Assembly (NCBI GenBank): GCA_041648175.1
Contig: JBAZPO010000011.1
Span: 62,001-126,000 of the forward strand
Origin: Desulfobaccales bacterium
GTDB lineage: Bacteria; Desulfobacterota; Desulfobaccia; Desulfobaccales; 0-14-0-80-60-11
DNA length: 64,000 nt
Direction: 5' to 3'
The position numbers were made by a program, and so were the translations under genes. The stretch's first letter is position 1. The number at the start of each line of letters is the position of its first letter. The notes under the pieces are model-generated. The model worked only from the letters and a program-made list of their open reading frames with translations, was not told the DNA's origin and searched no databases. Of the stretch, positions 23,984 to 32,029 are shown one piece after another.

Positions 23984-24781
23984 TTACTTTGCCCGCAGAG
24001 GCGCTTTGAGGGCCGCGATAAAGTCGCCTACCTCTTTGATCAACTCCGGCCCCTTGAGGCTGGCCACTTTCTGGACGATGGCGCTGCCCACCACAAGCCC
24101 GTCCACGTACGGGGCCAGTCCCGCGACCTGTTCCGGGGTGGAGATACCGAAACCCACGGCCAGGGGGCACTTCACCAGAGAGCGCACTTCCTTAAGGGAC
24201 GCGGCCAAATCCGCAGGCAGCTCCGTCCGGGCTCCGGTGATCCCGGTCACCGAGACATAGTAGAGAAAGCCCTTAGTGATGCGTCCCAGGTGCTTAATCC
24301 GCTGCGCGCCGCTGGTGGGGGCGGCCAGGAAAATCGTGGCGATGTTCGCCTTCAAGGCCGCAACTCGCCAGGGGCCTGCTTCCTCCATGGGCAAATCCGG
24401 GATAATGAAGCCATCAACTCCCTTGGCCGCGGCTGTGGCTGCGGTGCGCTCCAATCCGTACTGCAGCATGGGATTATAGTAGCCCATGAGGACTATAGGA
24501 ATCTGAGTCTGGGCTCGCAACTCTCCTGCCAGGTTCAGGACATCCTCAAGGTGTACACCCGCCTGCATGGCCCTAAGACTGGCTGCCTGAATGGTAGGCC
24601 CGTCGGCCAGGGGATCGGAAAAGGGCACGCCCAACTCCAGAATATCCGCGCCCCGAGCGGCCATCTCCAGGGCCAGAGCTCGCGTAGTGGCCAGATCGGG
24701 GTCTCCTGCGGTGATAAAGGGAATTAGGGCTTTTTCGCCTTTGGCCTTGAGTTGCTGGAACACTCTGTCAATGCGGTTCAC
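23984..24781 (-). CDS. trpA: Tryptophan synthase alpha chain
   Basis: A 265-residue TIM barrel cleaving indole-3-glycerol-P to indole and glyceraldehyde-3-P. Signature ILELGVPFSDPLADGPTIQA with catalytic Glu and Asp; VLMGYYNPMLQYG; SVTGITGAR. The start is GTG at 24781, supported by GGAGGT five bases upstream inside trpB. The 14-base overlap with trpB fits the joint synthase. Confidence 0.96.
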   Translation of the reverse strand: MNRIDRVFQQLKAKGEKALIPFITAGDPDLATTRALALEMAARGADILELGVPFSDPLADGPTIQAASLRAMQAGVHLEDVLNLAGELRAQTQIPIVLMGYYNPMLQYGLERTAATAAAKGVDGFIIPDLPMEEAGPWRVAALKANIATIFLAAPTSGAQRIKHLGRITKGFLYYVSVTGITGARTELPADLAASLKEVRSLVKCPLAVGFGISTPEQVAGLAPYVDGLVVGSAIVQKVASLKGPELIKEVGDFIAALKAPLRAK

Positions 24782-25961
24782 CGGACACCTCCATAGCCTC
24801 GGCCACCGCGTCCACATCCTTGTCGCCCCGGCCGGAAAGATTGACGATGATAATATCATCAGCAGAATATTCGGGTGCCAGCCGCGAGAGATACGCGATG
24901 GCATGGGAGCTCTCCAGCGCGGGGAGAATGCCCTCTGTCCTGGAGAGTAATTGAAACCCTTCCAGGGCCTCCACATCCGTTACCGCCACGTATTCGGCCC
25001 GGCCGTTATCCTTGAAGAAGGCGTGCTCCGGTCCCACCCCGGGGTAATCCAGCCCCGGCGCCAGGGAATGGGCTTCCTGGATGTTGCCCCAGGGGTCTTG
25101 TAAGAGATAGCTGAATGCGCCGTGCAACACGCCAACCGACCCGGCCACCAGGGTGGCGGAATGATGGTTGGTGTTAACCCCGTGACCCGCGGCCTCCACG
25201 CCCACAAACCGCACCGGATCGTCCACAAAAGCATGGAACAGCCCCATGGCGTTGCTACCGCCGCCGACGCAGGCCACCAGGCACTGGGGCAGTTTGTCGG
25301 TGTGCCGCCTCAGTTGGGCCCGGGCCTCCCGGCCGATGACCGACTGGAAGTCCCGAACAATCATGGGATAGGGATGGGGTCCGCCCACCGAACCCAGAAC
25401 ATAGTGGGTGTGCCGCACGTTGGTGACCCAATCCCGGATGGCGTCGTTCATGGCATCCTTCAGAGTGCGGCTGCCCGACTCCACCGGCACGACCGTCGCC
25501 CCCAGCAGTTGCATACGAATAACATTGAGGCGCTGGCGCCGGATATCTTCGGTGCCCATATAGATGTCGCATGACAGCCCCAACAGCGCCGCTACCGTGG
25601 CAGTGGCAACCCCATGCTGGCCCGCGCCGGTTTCGGCAATGACCCGGGTCTTACCCATCCGCCGGGCCAACAACCCCTGTCCCAGGGTGTTGTTAATCTT
25701 GTGCGCCCCGGTGTGGGCCAGGTCTTCGCGCTTAATATAGATTTGCGGCCCCCCCAACTCCATGGTCAGATGGCGGGCAAAGTACAGGGGCGTGGGCCGG
25801 CCCACATAATCTTTCAGATACCAGGCCAACTCGTCTTTGAAGTCCTTCTCCCGACTGATCCTGCGATAGGCCTCCTCCAACTCCAACAAGGCCGGCATCA
25901 GGGTCTCCGGCACAAACCGCCCCCCATACCGCCCGAATCTTCCGTGTCTGTCTGGTTGCAA
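24768..25961 (-). CDS. trpB: Tryptophan synthase beta chain
   Basis: A 397-residue PLP enzyme joining indole and serine. Motifs: GRFGRYGGRFVPETLMPAL, REDLAHTGAHKINNTLGQGL with the PLP lysine, ETGAGQHGVATATVAA, and VGGGSNAMGLFHAF. The start is TTG at 25961 with a perfect AAAGGAGG six bases upstream. It is separated from trpF by a gene for a four-helix-bundle protein and heptamer arrays. Confidence 0.97.
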   Translation of the reverse strand: MQPDRHGRFGRYGGRFVPETLMPALLELEEAYRRISREKDFKDELAWYLKDYVGRPTPLYFARHLTMELGGPQIYIKREDLAHTGAHKINNTLGQGLLARRMGKTRVIAETGAGQHGVATATVAALLGLSCDIYMGTEDIRRQRLNVIRMQLLGATVVPVESGSRTLKDAMNDAIRDWVTNVRHTHYVLGSVGGPHPYPMIVRDFQSVIGREARAQLRRHTDKLPQCLVACVGGGSNAMGLFHAFVDDPVRFVGVEAAGHGVNTNHHSATLVAGSVGVLHGAFSYLLQDPWGNIQEAHSLAPGLDYPGVGPEHAFFKDNGRAEYVAVTDVEALEGFQLLSRTEGILPALESSHAIAYLSRLAPEYSADDIIIVNLSGRGDKDVDAVAEAMEVSGEPH

Positions 25962-25978
25962 GTTTTGCCTCCTTTGGT

Positions 25979-26062
25979 CGTAACCAGTAACAAGTAATCA
26001 GTGATCAGTAACCAGTAATCAGTGATTAGTGATTACTGATTAGTGATTAGTGATTAGTGATC
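25979..26062. repeat. AGTGATC/AGTAATC heptamer array (about twelve units)
   Basis: The longest array of the window: AGTAACA, AGTAATC, AGTGATC, AGTAACC, AGTAATC, AGTGATT, AGTGATT, ACTGATT, AGTGATT, AGTGATT, AGTGATC. It starts upstream of trpB and overlaps the last codons of the four-helix-bundle gene, whose stop codon TAA lies in a repeat unit. Confidence 0.85.
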
Positions 26063-26491
26063 TTCTATGATAAAGGTGTCTGTTGGTTCCTGAATTATAA
26101 AAATGTCCTGTCTACAGAATGAGGGAGCTTTTGCCATCATGGTATTGAGCATTCGGCCGATTTCTTGTAGCTGGGTCTCTAATCTTTCCTTTTCATCCTT
26201 CGCCAGATATCTACAAGAGGTGGCCACATCAAGCCAATGTTGGGTTTCCATTTGTTCTGCATCGGCATCCGTTAACTTACTGATAAAATGTTTTTCATAA
26301 CGCCGTTTTCCCCAGGCCTCCGCGATTTGTGCCCCTATGGATCTAGAGGCCCTTCTTATCTGATCGGTAAGAGAATATATCTCTTCTTTGGGAAAATTCT
26401 TCGACATTTCGAAGATTCTTTTTGCCACTTCAAGGGCCTTACGATAAACAAGCAAATCTCTGAAACTGCGAGCGTGTCGAGCATTATGCAT
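26054..26491 (-). CDS. Four-helix-bundle protein (S23/23S rRNA intervening-sequence family)
   Basis: A 145-residue protein: SFRDLLVYRKALEVAKRIFE, LTDQIRRASRSIGAQIAEAW, KHFISKLTDADAEQMETQHW, which is the signature of the TIGR02436-type four-helix bundle. The family is encoded in rRNA intervening sequences and in free-standing positions; its role is unclear. Start at 26491 with GAGAGGG upstream. It interrupts the trp genes and lies between two inverted heptamer arrays. The gene's 3' end runs into one of them. Confidence 0.9.
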   Translation of the reverse strand: MHNARHARSFRDLLVYRKALEVAKRIFEMSKNFPKEEIYSLTDQIRRASRSIGAQIAEAWGKRRYEKHFISKLTDADAEQMETQHWLDVATSCRYLAKDEKERLETQLQEIGRMLNTMMAKAPSFCRQDIFIIQEPTDTFIIEDH

Positions 26492-26547
26492 TATTCCCTC
26501 TCTTAGGAACACTAATCAACCAATCCTTGACCATTTAAGAATAACAT

Positions 26548-26582
26548 TGATCACCGATCACTGATTACTGATTACTGATTAC
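26548..26582. repeat. TGATTAC heptamer array (five units, inverted to 25979 array)
   Basis: TGATCAC, CGATCAC, TGATTAC, TGATTAC, TGATTAC; the complement of the AGTGATC class. It ends three bases short of the trpF stop. Confidence 0.83.
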
Positions 26583-26585
26583 TTG

Positions 26586-27212
26586 TCAATGATCAAAGAC
26601 CCCCTCAACCTTTGCAAAGAAAGCCCTCAACTTTTCCGGGTCTTTTTTGCCCGGCGCGGCTTCAGTGCCGCTGGCCGTGTCCACGGCCTGGGGTTGTGCA
26701 ACTTTGATGGCCTGAGCGACATTGTCGGGGTTAAGTCCCCCGGCCAGAATAATCTGGCCATACCTTTTGGCCTCTCGCGCCAGGCGCCAGTCAAAAGTCT
26801 CTCCGGTGCCGCCCACCTGCCCCTTTTTATAGGTATCCAGCAAGAAGGCCTGGACCGCACCCTGAAAGGGCTCCAGGTCTTTTAAAGAGCTTTCATCCTT
26901 AATGCGAAAACCTTTGATGACCCTTCGGCCCAGGCTCCGGCAATAATCCGGGGATTCCTGGCCGTGCACCTGTACCCAGTCAAGGCCCACCCGCGCAGCC
27001 AGGTTCTGCACCACCGCAGCCTCTTCATCCACAAAGACTCCAACGCTCATCACAAATGGGGGGATTTGGGCAATAATCGCTCGGGCTGCATCAGGTGCCA
27101 CGCAACGGGAGCTTTTGGGGTAAAAAATAAACCCCAGGGCGTTGGCTCCCAAATCTGCCGCCAGCAGAGCGTCTTCAAGATTAGTGATCCCGCAGATTTT
27201 AATTTTAACCAT
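26586..27212 (-). CDS. trpF: Phosphoribosylanthranilate isomerase
   Basis: A 208-residue TIM barrel for the Amadori rearrangement in tryptophan synthesis: MVKIKICGITNLEDALLAAD (catalytic Cys in KICGIT), GANALGFIFYPKSSRCV, VGVFVDE, VQVHGQE, and the phosphate loop LAGGLNPDNVAQAI with the final DTASGTE. The start is ATG 27212. A RAYT pseudogene unit separates it from trpC. Confidence 0.96.
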   Translation of the reverse strand: MVKIKICGITNLEDALLAADLGANALGFIFYPKSSRCVAPDAARAIIAQIPPFVMSVGVFVDEEAAVVQNLAARVGLDWVQVHGQESPDYCRSLGRRVIKGFRIKDESSLKDLEPFQGAVQAFLLDTYKKGQVGGTGETFDWRLAREAKRYGQIILAGGLNPDNVAQAIKVAQPQAVDTASGTEAAPGKKDPEKLRAFFAKVEGVFDH

Positions 27213-27231
27213 ATGTTAATTTCCGACATCT

Positions 27232-27346
27232 TCGGCGGCCGCGGGCCGCCCTATTTCATTCATGTTTGGATTTCGCATCATAGGGCGGGCCGTGCCCGCC
27301 GAATTTTCAGTCTTATTCGCGCCCAACTGCGTCTGGTATCTCCACC
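27232..27346. repeat. REP-containing direct repeat, left copy flanking RAYT
   Basis: It opens with CGGCGGCCGCGGGCCGCCCT and then ATAGGGCGGGCCGTGCCCGC, two palindromes about 30 bases apart. A tail TTATTCGC..CCAACT..CT...ATCTCCAC follows. The right copy at 27833-27950 has the same two palindromes and tail in the same direction, so the RAYT gene is bracketed by direct repeats of about 115 bp. Confidence 0.8.
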
Positions 27347-27819
27347 CCTTCTCCCCAATTTGAGGGGTATTTACCCTCAGTTACCAACTTATGCAAGCTT
27401 GTCCAAGACCATTCTGCTGCATTTCTTGTTAGTCAGTGCTTTACGGGATTGAAGTGAATATAATTCATATGATTTTCAAAATCCTGGTCATCCTCTATAC
27501 AGTGAGCCCAAAACCGCTTTTGCCAGAAAGGCGGTTTCTTCTCTTCGTCATTGGTAAACGCTTGAGTAAATTTACGTTTGATAATGCTCCAACGCCGAGA
27601 ATAATTTAAATCGGTTTCGGGCAAGTTCCAAATGCAATGTAAATGATCGGGAAGCAAGACCCAAACAGCAATTTCGAAAGGGTAAATCTGACGACAATCC
27701 ATGATAGCCCTTCGTAAACAATCGCGTGCTTGGTCACTGGTTAATATTTGCCTCCGATCATGAGATACGACTGTAAAAAACCAGGTATTTCCTGAGTAAT
27801 ATCGTAGATAGTTAGGCAT
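27313..27819 (-). pseudogene. REP-associated tyrosine transposase (RAYT), interrupted by in-frame TGA
   Basis: Y1/HUH-type transposase of the REP-associated class. The ORF from 27819 encodes 128 residues (MPNYLRYYSGNTWFFTVVSH, with VLLPDHLHCIW carrying the HxH pair, and NYIHFNPVKH). At 27433-27435 a TGA replaces the Gly codon usual after NPVKH. In the same frame the family C-terminus continues as LTRNAAEWSWTSLHKLV and beyond, to a TAA at 27313. One substitution (GGA to TGA) would restore a normal product of about 168 residues. It is most likely dead. It sits between trpC and trpF in direct REP repeats. Confidence 0.88.
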
Positions 27820-27832
27820 CTCCTAATCCAAA

Positions 27833-27950
27833 CGGCGGCCACGGGCCGCCCTATTACGTTGTCCCTGGATTCATTGTCATAGGGCGGGCCGTGCCCGCCG
27901 AGTTCGGATCATTATTCGCATCCAACTTTCTCTAAAATCTCCACAATTCC
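27833..27950. repeat. REP-containing direct repeat, right copy flanking RAYT
   Basis: Palindromes CGGCGGCCACGGGCCGCCCT and ATAGGGCGGGCCGTGCCCGC, then the tail ATTATTCGCATCCAACTTTC and AAATCTCCAC. It ends exactly at the trpC stop codon region, so the unit was inserted tightly behind trpC. Confidence 0.8.
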
Positions 27951-28730
27951 TTACCCTTTGATGAACTCCCGCAACGCCGCGCCCGGGTCCGCCTGCGTCA
28001 CCAGGCTCTCTCCGATGAGAAAGGCCCGGATGCCCGCGGCCATATAGCGTTTAAGGTCGGCCGGGGACTTTATTCCCGACGCGGCCACCAGGGTCACGGA
28101 AGGCGGTGCCAGCGGAGCCAGTTCCAGGGCGCGGTCCGGAAACATCTCGAAGGTGTGGAGATTCCGGGAGTTGACCCCGATCAGCCTGGCCCCCGCGGCG
28201 AGCGCCATCTCCATTTCTTCGGAAGTATGCACTTCCACCAGCGCCTCCAGACCCAGGGAGCGGGTCAAAAGCAGCAGGCCCCTAAGTTTCCCAAGTTCCA
28301 TCAGGCTAACGATGAGCAGCAAGGCGTCGGCCCCGAGGGCAGCAGTCTCGTAGACTTGAATAGGCTCTAGTATAAAATCCTTGCGCAGGATGGGGAGCTG
28401 GATCAGCGGACGCATCAGGCGGATGAATTCCGGGTCGCCCTTGAAATAGTGGACCTCCGTCAACACCGAGAGGGCCGCAGCGCCGTGGTTCTGGTAGATT
28501 TGGGCCAACTCCACCGGGTCCCAGCCCATCCCCAACTCCCCTTTGCTGGGGGAGGCCCGCTTGATCTCCGCGATGATGGCCGGGCCCGGGCCCAAATCCA
28601 GGGCGGCTTTGAGGCTTTTGGGCGCGGGCCGCCGGGCGATATCGGCTTTGAATTTATCGGCCACTCCGGATTCAAAGAGCTTGAGAGAATCCTTGAGCTT
28701 CCGGTCCACGATTTCTGTTAAAAAGTTCAT
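27951..28730 (-). CDS. trpC: Indole-3-glycerol phosphate synthase
   Basis: A 259-residue TIM barrel closing the indole ring. Motifs: MNFLTEIVDRKLKDSLKLFE start, IIAEIKRASPSKGELGMGWD (catalytic Lys, Ser), ILRKDFILEPIQVYE, LIGVNSRNLHTF and ASGIKSPADLKRYMAAGIRA. The ATG at 28730 is the conserved start; the upstream extension has no similarity. It is stand-alone, not fused to trpF. Confidence 0.96.
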   Translation of the reverse strand: MNFLTEIVDRKLKDSLKLFESGVADKFKADIARRPAPKSLKAALDLGPGPAIIAEIKRASPSKGELGMGWDPVELAQIYQNHGAAALSVLTEVHYFKGDPEFIRLMRPLIQLPILRKDFILEPIQVYETAALGADALLLIVSLMELGKLRGLLLLTRSLGLEALVEVHTSEEMEMALAAGARLIGVNSRNLHTFEMFPDRALELAPLAPPSVTLVAASGIKSPADLKRYMAAGIRAFLIGESLVTQADPGAALREFIKG

Positions 28731-28806
28731 AGCATTGCTTCTTTCTTCACATTCCGATTCGGCGGACATTGCCCGTCCTACATTGCTGCCTGAAAAGTTC
28801 TTGTCC

Positions 28807-28831
28807 GCACAGGCGGAAAGCCTGTGCCACC
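28807..28831. repeat. CACAGGC palindrome
   Basis: GCACAGGCGGAAAGCCTGTG followed by CCACC, between trpC and trpD, same family as 23914-23938. Confidence 0.6.
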
Positions 28832-28857
28832 AATAATATTTTTTTGAAACGTCTCCC

Positions 28858-28880
28858 ATAGGGCGGCCCATGGCCGCCAT
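28858..28880. repeat. REP-like palindrome (GGGCGGCCCATGGCCGCC)
   Basis: CATAGGGCGGCCCATGGCCG followed by CCATGA. It is part of the REP family around RAYT and lies in the trpC-trpD gap, which holds no other gene. Confidence 0.6.
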
Positions 28881-28937
28881 GATCGGTGTTCTGGACGTTC
28901 TCTCTAACCTGTCGAAAGGTTGGTGGGTGAGGCCGCC

Positions 28938-30005
28938 CTACAGCCCAGCGCTAAACGACTTGCTCTTCTCGATCAGACCGTCCAGCTTGGCCATGGCCGC
29001 CCCGGAGTGAATAACCTTTCGGGCCAGGTCAATCCCCTTGGAAAAGTCCGGGACCAACCCTGCGGCGATGTAGGCCGCGGCCGCGTTTAGGGCCACCATA
29101 TCTTCCCGAGGCCCCCCCTCCCCTGCCAGGACCTGGCGCACAATGCGGGCGTTTTCAAAGACGTCACCGCCCTTGATGTCCGAAAGCGTCGCTCGTTTCA
29201 GGCCGAAGTCTTCGGGGGCAATCGTATACGTCCGCACCGCTCCGTCTTTAAGCTGACTCACCTGTGTGGGTCCCACGATGCTGATCTCGTCGAACGAGCC
29301 CTCGCCGTAGACCACAAAGGCGCTTTTGCCCCCCAGTTTACCCAAAACCAGCGCCAGGGGCTCGGTGAGCCGGGCGTCATAGACCCCCAGCACCTGGACG
29401 TTGGCGCTGGCCGGGTTGGTCAGGGGTCCCAGCACATTGAAGATGGTGCGGATGCCGATCTCCCGCCGGGGGCCGATGGCGTAGCGCATGGCCCCATGGA
29501 GTTGGGGGGCAAACAGAAACCCGATGCCCACCTCCAGGATGCACCAGGCCACCTGGTCCGGCGTCAATGCCAGATTGATCCCCAGGGCCTCGATGACATC
29601 CGCGGAGCCGCAACGGCTTGAAACTGCTCGATTGCCGTGCTTGGCGACTTTCAAGCCCGCGCCGGCCACCACGAACGCAGTGGTGGTGGAAACGTTGAAA
29701 GTGGAGGTGGCGTCGCCGCCGGTGCCGCAGGTATCCACCACCGTCTCCCAATCCACGTTGATCTCGTCCCGGTCCAGGTCGATGAGTCCGTCTGAGATAG
29801 GGATACGGGTGGCCTTGGCCCGCATAACTTTCGCTGCCGCGGTGATCTCATCCACGGTCTCGCCCTTCATGCGCAAGGCCGTAATAAAGGCCCCGATCTG
29901 CGCCTCGGTGGCCTCCCCGCTCATAATGATCTCCATGGCCCGGACCATCTCAGCCTCGGTTAAATCCTGCCGGGAAACGACTTTAAATATGGCTTCTTTG
30001 AGCAT
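28938..30005 (-). CDS. trpD: Anthranilate phosphoribosyltransferase
   Basis: A 355-residue enzyme that transfers phosphoribose from PRPP to anthranilate. Motifs: VDTCGTGGDATSTFNVSTTT (PRPP binding), AKHGNRAVSSRCGSADVIEA, GIGFLFAPQLHGAMRYA, VLGPLTNPA. I take ATG 30005 rather than 30020, since AAGGA lies seven bases before it. It follows the pentapeptide membrane protein gene by about 30 bases on the same strand. Confidence 0.96.
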   Translation of the reverse strand: MLKEAIFKVVSRQDLTEAEMVRAMEIIMSGEATEAQIGAFITALRMKGETVDEITAAAKVMRAKATRIPISDGLIDLDRDEINVDWETVVDTCGTGGDATSTFNVSTTTAFVVAGAGLKVAKHGNRAVSSRCGSADVIEALGINLALTPDQVAWCILEVGIGFLFAPQLHGAMRYAIGPRREIGIRTIFNVLGPLTNPASANVQVLGVYDARLTEPLALVLGKLGGKSAFVVYGEGSFDEISIVGPTQVSQLKDGAVRTYTIAPEDFGLKRATLSDIKGGDVFENARIVRQVLAGEGGPREDMVALNAAAAYIAAGLVPDFSKGIDLARKVIHSGAAMAKLDGLIEKSKSFSAGL

Positions 30006-30037
30006 ATTCTTTTCCTTCATTCTTTGTGGTTATCGAA

Positions 30038-32029
30038 TCATTTAAACTGCGTCAAGACTGCGGCCAATCCTATCGGAATCAAGATCCAGCCGCTGATCTT
30101 GTGGAAATGGTAATAGAGCAGGGTGGGAAACGAGATCTTTTCCATGTGCCACAGTTTGGCCAGCCCTAAGTCCACCCCGGGCAAGAATTCATCCAGACTC
30201 AGAAAAAATTGGACTACCATGCCCTTGGAGCGATTGCCCTTAAGCAGCCAGTTCCAACCGCCGATAAAATTAGGATCGAAATTCCGGTAATCGAAGACAA
30301 AAGTCCCGATGCACACGATCAACAGGCTGACCCAGAGGGTCCGGGCCGGTTTTTTGCCGTACCCCGCCAGACCGTCCCAAAAGACCAGGGTCGCCAGATT
30401 ATACGGGTGCCACCACTTCTGCATGACCTCCCGGCGCTTGCCCTCGATATACACCGTGTTCGCCCGGTCCTTGGTGCCCCCATGCAGGAAAAAATCCTCC
30501 AACTGCTGGTAGTTACGGTTGTCGAAGCGGCTGTGGTTCACCCAAGCCAAAAGCCTTTGCCAATCCTGGGGTCCCTCCCCGGCGCTGACACTCTGATAGG
30601 TCAACCCCTCCAGCCACACTTCCTCCGGGTTGGCTGGCCACGCCACGTTCAGCATTTTCAAAGAGAAAAAACTGCTGTCCCGCAGGTCGGCCTTGCGCGT
30701 GATGGTGAGATTTTTCAGAATCGTCGGGCCTTTCACCTGCAACCGGCTGGCCTGGAGAACCTCCAGGTGGAGATCGCCCAGAATCAGGGCGTATTCCACC
30801 GTCGCCGCGTCAAGATTAACTTCCTTATAGGTAAGGGTCGAGTCGCTGCTTCCCGAAAGCATGAGGTTCTTAAAGCTGGTCCCCACCATGGATAGACCTC
30901 CCTGAAAGACCGTCTCCATGATGAAAGCATGTTGGTCCACCTTCAACCCGAAAAAGTTGGGAGGCCGGCTGGGATTTTCGAACCGCGCCTGATTTATTAT
31001 GAGCATCCCAGCTACGGAAGCCATGCTGAAGTCTACCGGCCCCTTGAACACAGTGCCGTCAAAGGAGGCCCGCGGGCCCACCTTGAGGCCGTTGAAGCTC
31101 ACTTTTTGGTCGCCCGATTCAAAGCGGGCCCCATCGAAAAACAACTCGCCGCCGATCTCCGCGCCCCCCAAATCCACCGCGCTTTGAAAAACGGTCTTCA
31201 CGAAGGAGGCGCTTTGGGCTACCTTTAAACCATTCAGAATCGCTTTTTTATCAATACCGGTAAAGTGCGCCCCCGCGGCGTTGAATTCCCCGCCGACCTT
31301 GACGCCGGTAAAATCCACCGGCCCCTCAAAAACCACATTTTTAAGGGAGATGCTCTGACCGGTTACGCAGCCATTAAAGTTGGCTCCATGGGCCTGGTCG
31401 GCAAACCTGGCTCCCGACAGGACAAGCTGGCCCTCGATCGTGGCGCCGCCGAAGTCCACCGGTCCCTTGAAAACCGTTTCGCCCAGGAAGGCATCCAGCC
31501 CCACTTTGAGCCGGTAAAAATTGGCCGACTGGGTAAACACGGCCTGTTTCAAGGTCAGACTCTTCTTAAACTCGCAGCCGGCGCAATTTACCAGGCCCTG
31601 GAATCGGCAGCCGACGAGAAACACGGTATGGGGGACCGTGGCAAACTCCAGGCTGACCGGGTCGGGGATGATGGCATTAACCAGATAGATGCCGCTGCGA
31701 TGCACCTTGAACCCAGGAAAACCATCGGTGAACAGGGCTTCTACAAAATGGGCTCGAAGCTGACGAGGAGCCTCTTCGGGGCCGAATCTCTCCTTCAGGT
31801 CGGCAACTTCACCCGCGCCGACTTGCTCCAGGACCCACTTTTCCGCCACAGACAACTGGCCCAATCCTGGGAATAGGGTAGCCTTGCCATTTCCCTGCGC
31901 CTGGGCCGAACCACCTCCGGCCCCAAGCAAAATAAAGGCGCAGAGCAGCATCAGCCTGAGCAGTTTTCCACCGGCGCCCCTTCTTCCCCCGCCGAGTCGT
32001 TGACCCGAAGAATTATGACTCGTTCTCAC
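30038..32029 (-). CDS. Pentapeptide-repeat-like protein with C-terminal membrane segments
   Basis: A 663-residue protein. A hydrophobic segment at about 24-42 (LLRLMLLCAFILLGAGGG) looks like a signal peptide. Residues about 90-470 are built of repeats with Phe every five residues, e.g. ASFDGTVFKGPVDFSMASVA and GGELFFDGARFES, which would form a right-handed quadrilateral beta-helix. The C-terminal 100 residues hold at least two hydrophobic helices (WVSLLIVCIGTFVFDY and GWILIPIGLAAVL). I do not know its role. The GTG start overlaps the korC end by 17 bases and has AAGGAGG upstream, so it is translationally tied to the kor genes. trpD follows closely. Confidence 0.8.
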   Translation of the reverse strand: MRTSHNSSGQRLGGGRRGAGGKLLRLMLLCAFILLGAGGGSAQAQGNGKATLFPGLGQLSVAEKWVLEQVGAGEVADLKERFGPEEAPRQLRAHFVEALFTDGFPGFKVHRSGIYLVNAIIPDPVSLEFATVPHTVFLVGCRFQGLVNCAGCEFKKSLTLKQAVFTQSANFYRLKVGLDAFLGETVFKGPVDFGGATIEGQLVLSGARFADQAHGANFNGCVTGQSISLKNVVFEGPVDFTGVKVGGEFNAAGAHFTGIDKKAILNGLKVAQSASFVKTVFQSAVDLGGAEIGGELFFDGARFESGDQKVSFNGLKVGPRASFDGTVFKGPVDFSMASVAGMLIINQARFENPSRPPNFFGLKVDQHAFIMETVFQGGLSMVGTSFKNLMLSGSSDSTLTYKEVNLDAATVEYALILGDLHLEVLQASRLQVKGPTILKNLTITRKADLRDSSFFSLKMLNVAWPANPEEVWLEGLTYQSVSAGEGPQDWQRLLAWVNHSRFDNRNYQQLEDFFLHGGTKDRANTVYIEGKRREVMQKWWHPYNLATLVFWDGLAGYGKKPARTLWVSLLIVCIGTFVFDYRNFDPNFIGGWNWLLKGNRSKGMVVQFFLSLDEFLPGVDLGLAKLWHMEKISFPTLLYYHFHKISGWILIPIGLAAVLTQFK

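Noticed and set aside
25979..26062. CRISPR array
   Set aside because: The units are contiguous 7-mers with no unique spacers and no cas gene nearby.
27313..27819. Programmed readthrough of the RAYT TGA as selenocysteine or Gly
   Set aside because: No SECIS-like hairpin is evident right after the codon, and the family residue is Gly; a nonsense mutation is simpler.
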